Shown here: positions 58,002-64,000 of the stretch, in pieces
How positions within the stretch are numbered: the stretch's first letter is position 1
How the letters are laid out: each line of letters starts with the position of its first letter
From: JARIHD01 sp963815935
Lineage (GTDB): Bacteria > Patescibacteriota > Saccharimonadia > Saccharimonadales > UBA4665
Direction: 5' to 3'
Length of the DNA: 64,000 bases
NCBI GenBank assembly: GCA_963815935.1
Contig: CAWFIL010000002.1
Coordinates: 1 to 64,000, forward strand
Translations under genes and position numbers: made by a program
Notes under the pieces: model-generated
What the model was told of the DNA's origin: nothing
Seen by the model: the letters and a program-made list of their open reading frames with translations, nothing else
The model's database searches: none

Positions 58002-59006
58002 TTATTGCATTTTCTTGACGCGATAGTCGCGTGGTGCGTGGTGCAGCCACTCCAACAGAGCACGCTCTTTGAGCAAACCGGCCTGGGCACCAACATGTTG
58101 CACAACACTCATCGAATTGATCGGCGCCCAGCGCAACGCGTCTTCCAAACTCATACCCTTCACCAGGGCGGCAATCAGTGTCGAAGCAAAAGCATCACCT
58201 GCCCCAGTACGATCAACTGGCGGGGCTGGGTCGGGGTACAACGGCATACTGAGGCGAACCTGGCCATCGGAGGCATATGCCCCGTCTGGGCCATCGGTGA
58301 TAATTACCACATGAGGGCCAAGTGCGTGCAGGTGGTCGAACAAATCATTGAGGTCTTCGTGCTTACCGCCACCCACTAACGCCGCCTCTTCGCGGTTAAG
58401 AATTAGTACTTCGGTACGTTGGTATATACGGTGTAAACGCTCTGCACCTGCCTGCATCTGGAAGGTCCCAGGCTGGAAAGCCAGGCGGACGCCGGGATTC
58501 TTTTCGAGCCAGTCAGCTACTTGGTCATGGTACTCAATGGCATGTTCGCTAATAGAGCTAAAGTAGACCCAACGAGGCATTTCGGGGTGGGCAATGTGTG
58601 GCCAATGGTAATCGTACTCTTCGTGCTTAATTAAGATCGTACGCTCTTCTTTGTACCAAAGCACATAGTGATAGTTGCTCTTTTTGCGTGGATTAACACG
58701 AACAAAACGGGTATCGATATCATTTTTGTCGAGCGCTGCGATAATGTCACGACCTTGTTGGTCGCCACCGACATTAGTTACAAAGCCTGCATTCAATCCT
58801 AGACGGGCAAAGGCAACTGCAGCATTGGCAGCATTGCCAACACCCTCAATTACTTCGGCATGATCAAAGGGCAATTTTGAGCCGAACGGCATAATCAGGT
58901 ATTCGTTACCTTCGTCGTCCTTCTGCACTTGCGCTTGGTCATCCAAGAGTTTGATGAATGCGTCAGTTACCACATCCCCAACGCTTAAGATATCAATTTG
59001 GCCCAT
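58002..59006 (-). CDS. PfkB-family carbohydrate kinase
   Basis: A 334-aa ribokinase-fold sugar or nucleoside kinase. The first PfkB signature is GVGNAANAAVAFARLGLNAGFVTNVGGD, and the second, with the catalytic Asp, is VDRTGAGDAFASTLIAALVKG. The substrate (fructose, ribose, adenosine or a sugar phosphate) cannot be read. Its position next to aldolase and transketolase suggests a step of glycolysis or the pentose phosphate pathway. The ATG at 59006 has GGGAAAA upstream. Confidence 0.88.
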   Translation of the reverse strand: MGQIDILSVGDVVTDAFIKLLDDQAQVQKDDEGNEYLIMPFGSKLPFDHAEVIEGVGNAANAAVAFARLGLNAGFVTNVGGDQQGRDIIAALDKNDIDTRFVRVNPRKKSNYHYVLWYKEERTILIKHEEYDYHWPHIAHPEMPRWVYFSSISEHAIEYHDQVADWLEKNPGVRLAFQPGTFQMQAGAERLHRIYQRTEVLILNREEAALVGGGKHEDLNDLFDHLHALGPHVVIITDGPDGAYASDGQVRLSMPLYPDPAPPVDRTGAGDAFASTLIAALVKGMSLEDALRWAPINSMSVVQHVGAQAGLLKERALLEWLHHAPRDYRVKKMQ

Positions 59007-59061
59007 GTATTTTCCCACTCGTTATATTGCTTATGTCTATTGTGCCTAAAAGTATCGCTAT

Positions 59062-60108
59062 CTACAAGTCCTGGCTGTGCGATACAAATGAATCCTTGGC
59101 CAGCACCGACTCGTCCAGCTCACCTTTTGAGGCAGCCGATACTAGTTGAAGCTGCTGCAAGAATAAGTCCTGGATATCATTGATAGCCTTACGTTCCTTA
59201 GCCCAAGCCTTAAGCACAGGGTCTTGCAAGGCACGTGAATATGAGAACGTTACGCCCCACGGATGTGGACCACGCTTGGCTATACGGTTCAGGTTAATAA
59301 AAGCGTCTGTTGGTGTTTGACCACCGCTCAAAAAGACAACGCCGCCTAACTCGTGCGGCACGTGGTCGTGGAGAGCACGAACCGTGCGCTCGGCAACGTC
59401 GTCGTGGTCCATGACTGCGCCGCTATCTTTACCTGGCAGCACCATGCTTGTCTTGAGGATTGCGCCTGGCAAATGCACACGGAACGCGCGCATCGTCTGG
59501 AACAAGATATCATACACATGGGTAATGACCCGTTCACAATCTTCAATGCTGTGGTTACCGTCGAACAGCACCTCCGGTTCAACAATTGGCACCACGCCAT
59601 ACTCCTGGCAGATGCGCGCGTAACGACTCAAAATAAAAGTGTTAGCGCCGATGCACTCATCGGTTGGGGTGCCATCGCCAATGGCAATAACTGCCCGCCA
59701 TTTGGCAAATTTGCCACCTGCAGCTGCGTACGTCGCCATGCGCTCAGGCAGTCCGTCCAGCCCTTGTGTGACTTTTTCGTCAGAAAAGCCAGGCAATTCA
59801 ACAAGTCCCTTGTCTACCTTGATACCTGGCATAACGCGATGGTTCTTTAGGTACTCGCGGAACACCTGGCCATGGTCGGTGCTCTGCCAGAAGGTCTCAT
59901 CGAAGAGGATAACACCACTCAGGATGTCTTCCGAACCAGGCGTAGTAAGCAGCAACTCACGGTATTCGCGGCGACTCTCCTCGGTACAGGCTACGCCTAC
60001 CGCATCAAAACGCTTTTCGCAGCTAGCGTTGCTTTCGTCGGCAGCTAATAGGCCTTTGCCGCGGGCAACTATTGCCTTTGCTGTTTCTTCTAGTTTTGCC
60101 TGGTCCAT
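59062..60108 (-). CDS. Fructose-bisphosphate aldolase class I
   Basis: A 348-aa Schiff-base aldolase that cleaves fructose 1,6-bisphosphate. The typical eukaryote-like class I blocks are present: GKGLLAADESNASCEKRF, LFDETFWQS, KVDKGLVELPG, PIVEPEVLFDGNH, GAILKTSMVLPGK (with the Schiff-base Lys), FLSGGQTPTDAFINLN and WGVTFSYSRALQ. The metal-dependent class II enzyme is not seen here. Forms a cluster with the kinase and the transketolase genes, all leftward. Confidence 0.95.
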   Translation of the reverse strand: MDQAKLEETAKAIVARGKGLLAADESNASCEKRFDAVGVACTEESRREYRELLLTTPGSEDILSGVILFDETFWQSTDHGQVFREYLKNHRVMPGIKVDKGLVELPGFSDEKVTQGLDGLPERMATYAAAGGKFAKWRAVIAIGDGTPTDECIGANTFILSRYARICQEYGVVPIVEPEVLFDGNHSIEDCERVITHVYDILFQTMRAFRVHLPGAILKTSMVLPGKDSGAVMDHDDVAERTVRALHDHVPHELGGVVFLSGGQTPTDAFINLNRIAKRGPHPWGVTFSYSRALQDPVLKAWAKERKAINDIQDLFLQQLQLVSAASKGELDESVLAKDSFVSHSQDL

Positions 60109-60127
60109 ACGCGTTGTGATCCTCTGC

Positions 60128-61123
60128 TTACTGTTTAAATGCTGTTACTTCATGGGCGGCCATAGCAATGTGGGCGGCCGTCAGACCAAAGTGTTCTAAT
60201 AGTTCTTCGGGTTCGCCCGACTCGCCAAAGTGGTCGCGCATACCAATGCGCCGCATAACGGTCGGCAGCTTTTCGGCTAGCAGTTCCGCGACCGCACCTC
60301 CCAAACCACCGGCTATCTGGCCCTCTTCGGCCGTCACTACGCAACGCGTCTTATGCGCGCTAGCAATGATCGCGTCTTCGTCGAGCGGTTTAATGGTCGG
60401 CACATGCAGTACATCTGCCTTAATGCCATCTTTGTGCAATATCTCTGCTGCACGTAAGGCCTGATAGGACATAGTGCCGGTAGCAATAATCGTCACGTCG
60501 GCACCTTCAGCCAGTAAGTAGGCCTTGCCGATTTCAAACGGCGTCTTATCGGTGGTAAAGATTGGCGTTTTCTCGCGCGCCAAACGCATATAGTTGGGGC
60601 GGCCGTCCTTGGCCATAGCCAGTGTCGCCTTCTCGGCTTCTACGGAGTCGCCCGGCGCTAACACAACCATATTTGGCAGGACACGCGTAATGGCAATATC
60701 CTCGAGCATCTGGTGAGTAGCTCCATCCGGGCCAACACTAATACCAGCGTGCGAACCGATAATCTTAACGGGTTGGTCGTTCAGACAAATAGTCGTGCGG
60801 ATCTGCTCCCAGTTGCGCCCAGGGCTAAATGCCGCGTAGGAGCTGACGAATGGGATCTTACCAGCAGCAGCCATACCTGATCCAAGTGTGACCAAGTTCT
60901 GCTCGCCAATCCCTACCTGTACAAAACGCTCCGGGAAGGCACGGGCGAATTCACCCATTTTGGTGCTGTCAGTCAGATCGGCACAGGCAGCAACAACGCG
61001 CCCGTCTATCTGGCCGGCCTTGAGTAGACCACGACCAAAACCAGCACGAATTGGTTCTTCTTCGACTGGCTTATCGCCGCCTAACGTCACTAGGTGCATA
61101 TCATCATTGGTGTGCATAGTCAT
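60128..61123 (-). CDS. Transketolase, C-terminal subunit
   Basis: The 331-aa product holds the pyrimidine-binding and C-terminal domains of transketolase: RAGFGRGLLKAGQIDGRVVAACADLTDSTKM, RFVQVGIGEQNLVTLGSGMA (catalytic Glu), SYAAFSPGRNWEQIRTTICL, GSHAGISVGPDGATHQ and TAEEGQIAGGLGGAV. The start at 61123 lies one base after the stop of the N-terminal subunit, so they are coupled. Split transketolases of this kind are common in archaea and in CPR bacteria. Confidence 0.94.
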   Translation of the reverse strand: MTMHTNDDMHLVTLGGDKPVEEEPIRAGFGRGLLKAGQIDGRVVAACADLTDSTKMGEFARAFPERFVQVGIGEQNLVTLGSGMAAAGKIPFVSSYAAFSPGRNWEQIRTTICLNDQPVKIIGSHAGISVGPDGATHQMLEDIAITRVLPNMVVLAPGDSVEAEKATLAMAKDGRPNYMRLAREKTPIFTTDKTPFEIGKAYLLAEGADVTIIATGTMSYQALRAAEILHKDGIKADVLHVPTIKPLDEDAIIASAHKTRCVVTAEEGQIAGGLGGAVAELLAEKLPTVMRRIGMRDHFGESGEPEELLEHFGLTAAHIAMAAHEVTAFKQ

Positions 61124-61124
61124 C

Positions 61125-61982
61125 TTATTCGGCCTCACTCTTAATCTTGCCGCGCAGTGTGCGGAGTTCCTTGAGGGCAACCTTCGCCTGTTCAGCATTC
61201 GGCGGAGCACCATGCCAGTGAAAATCGTACTCCATGAAATCAACACCCTTGCCAGGAATGGTGTGGGCTAAAATAGCAACCGGTTTTTCGACAATAGCGC
61301 GAGCCATCGAGCAAGCATCAATGACCGCTTCTGGGTCATTGCCGTCAATCTCGAGTACGTGCCAGCCAAAGGCCTCCCACTTAGCACGCAGGTCTTCGAG
61401 CGGCATAACGGTTTCGGTAGGGCCGTCAATCTGGATATTATTGCGATCAACAATGGCAATCAAGTTGTTGAGCTTGTATTTGCCAATAGTCATGATGGCT
61501 TCCCAGTTATTGCCTTCGTCGAGTTCGCCATCACCAGTCACGACGTACACCCAACGGTGGTGCTGGCCGTCCATGCGCATGGCAAGTGCCATGCCGGCAG
61601 CCTGGCTTAGCCCGCAACCCAGTGGGCCGCTCGTCGACTCCAAGCCAGGAAGCTTGGTGCGCTCTGGGTGGCCTTGTAGTCGTGATCCAAGCTTGCGCAA
61701 GGTCATCAGCTCTTTAACCTCAAAATAGCCGGCGTGCGCCATGGCAGCATAGCGAACCGGCACGCAGTGCCCGTTACTCAGCACCAATACGTCTCGATCC
61801 TCCCAGTCCGGGTTTGATGGGTCATGACGCATAATATTAAAATACAGCGCCGTAAAAATATCAGCTAAGCCCAACGGACCAGCCGAATGCCCACTACCCG
61901 CGTTAAGCAGCATTTTGACGATATCTTGGCGAATCTCGTTCGCCTTCAGTTCTAGTTCTTCAGTGGAATATATTTGTCTCAT
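61125..61982 (-). CDS. Transketolase, N-terminal subunit
   Basis: The 285-aa product is the thiamine-diphosphate-binding half: AGSGHSAGPLGLADIFTALYF, LSNGHCVPVRYA, the ThDP motif GDGELDEGNNWEA ending in NNIQIDG, and HTIPGKGVDFME. With the next gene it forms the two-chain transketolase linking glycolysis and the pentose phosphate pathway. A weak AAAGAG precedes the ATG. Confidence 0.95.
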   Translation of the reverse strand: MRQIYSTEELELKANEIRQDIVKMLLNAGSGHSAGPLGLADIFTALYFNIMRHDPSNPDWEDRDVLVLSNGHCVPVRYAAMAHAGYFEVKELMTLRKLGSRLQGHPERTKLPGLESTSGPLGCGLSQAAGMALAMRMDGQHHRWVYVVTGDGELDEGNNWEAIMTIGKYKLNNLIAIVDRNNIQIDGPTETVMPLEDLRAKWEAFGWHVLEIDGNDPEAVIDACSMARAIVEKPVAILAHTIPGKGVDFMEYDFHWHGAPPNAEQAKVALKELRTLRGKIKSEAE

Positions 61983-62115
61983 AACTCTTTAAAGCTTACG
62001 CTTATTACTTAAACACATAGTACATCACAATACTGTGACGCGCCACACTTACGGTACGTTGTAGCTAGATGACTGCGCGGCCAAGCATGCCGTATGCCAT
62101 GCGTGGGTCAGAGGC

Positions 62116-64000
62116 GTGCTGGATAAAACCGCCGACGTTGAGTACATCGACGCCGTACTGGTAGTGACCTCAAGCGGTAATGACTACAGCAATTACTATA
62201 CCGAGATCTTGCGAACGGAGGGGTTCAACTATTTTGATGCCAAAGATATAAGCACCGTCAATGCATCGGTGCTAGATAATTACAGCGCCGTTGTACTGTC
62301 CGAGATGTCGCTAACTCAACCCCAGGCGGATATGTTCAGTAACTGGGTGACAGCGGGCGGTGACCTGGTCGCTATGCGCCCTGACGCTAAGCTGGCTAGT
62401 CTTCTGGGTCTGACTTCGGCGGGAACTACTCGGACTAATCAGTACATGTTGGTAGATACTTCCAGCGCTCCGGGCACTGGTATTGTCGGCCAAACGATTC
62501 AGTACAAAGGAACCGCCGATGGCTACACGCTTAATGGTGCCCGGGCGGTGGCAACTTTCTATAGCGATGCCAGCACCAGTACGACCGACCCGGCAGTTAC
62601 GTACCGTTCGGTTGGCAGTAACGGCGGGTCGGCAGCTGCCTTTACCTATGACCTCGCTAAATCAGTAATTGCTTTACATCAAGGTAATCAGGCGTGGGCA
62701 GGGCAGGAGCGCGATGGCAGCAGCCCGATACGTAGCAACGATCTGTTCTATGGTGCCAAGACTGGTGACGCTCAGCCTGACTGGGTAGATCTCAATAAGA
62801 TTGATATACCACAGGCCGATGAACAGCAACGCTTGTTGGGCAATATCATGACGCTTGCGGCTAAAGATCGTAAACCGATGCCACATTTCTGGTATCTCCC
62901 ACACGATCTAAAGGCGGCGGTTGTGTTGGCTGGTGATGACCATGGGCTGAGCAACGCGCAGGGTACCGAGCATGCCTTCAACAACTGGCTCAACGACGTT
63001 GGACCTGATTGTTCGATCATAGACTGGCAGTGTGTCCGCGCTAGCGGCTACGTGTATGTTGGTTCTGCCCTGACTAACAGTAGGGCTGCTCAGTATGAGA
63101 CTGCGGGCTTTGATATTGGGGCTCATCCACCAGATGACGGCGGCGGATGCAATAACTATACTTCGTACTCGCAACTTAATACGAAGCTGTCTAGTGCACT
63201 GAGTATTTTCCGGGCGAAATACACCAACCTACCTGCTCAGCGTACGACGCGCTACCATTGCTACGTGTGGAGTGATTGGGACAGCCAGCCTAAGGCGGAC
63301 TACGCTAACGGCATTCGGTATGATCTTGACTATGTTACCTATCCACCGGCTTGGATTGGTACACGCGCGGCACTGATTACCGGGTCGGGTATGAATATGC
63401 GCTTTACGAATGTAACGGGCGGTTTAATCGATGTGTACCAGGGGGTAACTAACTTCGAGAACACCGTAACGCCTGCAAGTGCTATCAATACGGTGCTCGA
63501 CAATGCGACCGGATCGACCGGATATTATGGCATCTTTGGTACGCACTACGATATGAGTGATACCTTCAATACAACGCTGTACAGCAACATTTCGACTCAC
63601 AGCAACGTGGCTATGATCTCGTCGCAACAGGCGTTGTCCTGGTTGGACGGCCGCAACAGCTCTACATTTAGCAACCTCAGTGGGTCTAACGGCCGTTATG
63701 GCTTTGACATCACAGCAGGTGAGGGCGCCACGGGCCTACGCGCTATGATGCCCGTAGAAGACGCGGGCGGCACTATTACGAACATCAAGCTGGCTGGCAA
63801 CACTGTTTCGTACCAGGCCCAGGCTGTTAAGGGCGTGCAGTACGCGGTGTTCGATGCCAATCCGGGCAGCTACACGGTCACCTATAGCGACTACTCGGCT
63901 GGTGGTGGGACTGGCGAGAGCGGTTCGAGTTCAGGTGGCCAGACGAGCAATACTAGCAGCACAAGTTCGACCACCAAGACGTCCAAAAAGAGCAGTGCCG
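62116..64000 (+). CDS. Large surface-type protein with deacetylase-like region (3' end outside window, start uncertain)
   Basis: The frame is open from 62065 to the window end. The first in-frame ATG comes late, and the best start is a GTG at 62116 after CAGAGGC, so the N-terminus may be truncated; no signal peptide is visible. Visible are a Rossmann-like start (AVLVVTSSGNDYSNYYTEIL), a segment with AAVVLAGDDHG and later FDIGAHPPDDGG that recalls polysaccharide deacetylases, beta-rich parts, and a Ser/Thr/Gly-rich linker from about 63895. Such layouts are typical of secreted wall-associated proteins. Nothing else is seen in 61983-62115. Confidence 0.65.
   Translation, partial: MLDKTADVEYIDAVLVVTSSGNDYSNYYTEILRTEGFNYFDAKDISTVNASVLDNYSAVVLSEMSLTQPQADMFSNWVTAGGDLVAMRPDAKLASLLGLTSAGTTRTNQYMLVDTSSAPGTGIVGQTIQYKGTADGYTLNGARAVATFYSDASTSTTDPAVTYRSVGSNGGSAAAFTYDLAKSVIALHQGNQAWAGQERDGSSPIRSNDLFYGAKTGDAQPDWVDLNKIDIPQADEQQRLLGNIMTLAAKDRKPMPHFWYLPHDLKAAVVLAGDDHGLSNAQGTEHAFNNWLNDVGPDCSIIDWQCVRASGYVYVGSALTNSRAAQYETAGFDIGAHPPDDGGGCNNYTSYSQLNTKLSSALSIFRAKYTNLPAQRTTRYHCYVWSDWDSQPKADYANGIRYDLDYVTYPPAWIGTRAALITGSGMNMRFTNVTGGLIDVYQGVTNFENTVTPASAINTVLDNATGSTGYYGIFGTHYDMSDTFNTTLYSNISTHSNVAMISSQQALSWLDGRNSSTFSNLSGSNGRYGFDITAGEGATGLRAMMPVEDAGGTITNIKLAGNTVSYQAQAVKGVQYAVFDANPGSYTVTYSDYSAGGGTGESGSSSGGQTSNTSSTSSTTKTSKKSSA

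Overview
The window looks like a chromosomal segment of a Patescibacterium, most likely Candidatus Saccharibacteria (TM7). The reasons are the gene mix (decarboxylating malic enzyme, class I aldolase, split transketolase, GatCAB, a PilB-type ATPase, many small membrane proteins of unknown function), the standard use of TGA as stop, and a very dense layout. The lineage is inferred from gene content only; no rRNA gene is present. No tRNA, CRISPR array, integrase or transposase was recognised.

Layout. 1-16.8 kb is mainly core genome: a membrane metallopeptidase-like gene, clpC with a perfect CIRCE element, nusA, a TrpD-fold protein, an M1 aminopeptidase, rnhB-yraN, a TrpR-family regulator with a DapF-fold epimerase and a VanX-like dipeptidase, rplS, a mutarotase-like gene, a TrmB-type regulator and malic enzyme. 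18-25.5 kb holds a pilus/secretion ATPase, a TrmH-type methyltransferase, a CAP-domain surface protein and dnaE, which carries about a dozen small indels. 25.6-47 kb is accessory: a Panacea-domain regulator beside DUF2188 and Cas2/VapD-like genes, a truncated glycosyltransferase and its full-length paralog, a beta-helix protein, four NUDIX or phosphatase genes, HD, TraB-like, SLT and HIT proteins. 47-62 kb returns to housekeeping: ATP-grasp, galU, gatC-gatA-X-gatB, uvrB, a sugar kinase, aldolase and transketolase. The end of the window enters a large surface protein with a polysaccharide-deacetylase-like region.

Two expression styles are visible. At least 18 genes have a TANNNT -10 box only 6-8 nt before the start codon and no Shine-Dalgarno, so they should give leaderless mRNAs. 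In contrast, six isolated genes (16960-17727, 27960-28319, 32046-32255, 32535-33014, 37632-38339, 44746-45219) use almost only G/C-ending codons, have long structured leaders with Shine-Dalgarno sequences, and are followed by long nested stem-loops without a U-tract. Five of the six have a recognisable consensus-like promoter. One of them (37632-38339) is followed by a complete type III hammerhead ribozyme at 38420-38470. They look like single-gene cassettes acquired from a high-GC source, plausibly the actinobacterial host or its phages.

A second repeat class is a 17-bp palindrome core (CCAAGGCC-N-GGCCTTGG), found six times in or beside genes, with outer arms that differ between copies but stay self-complementary.
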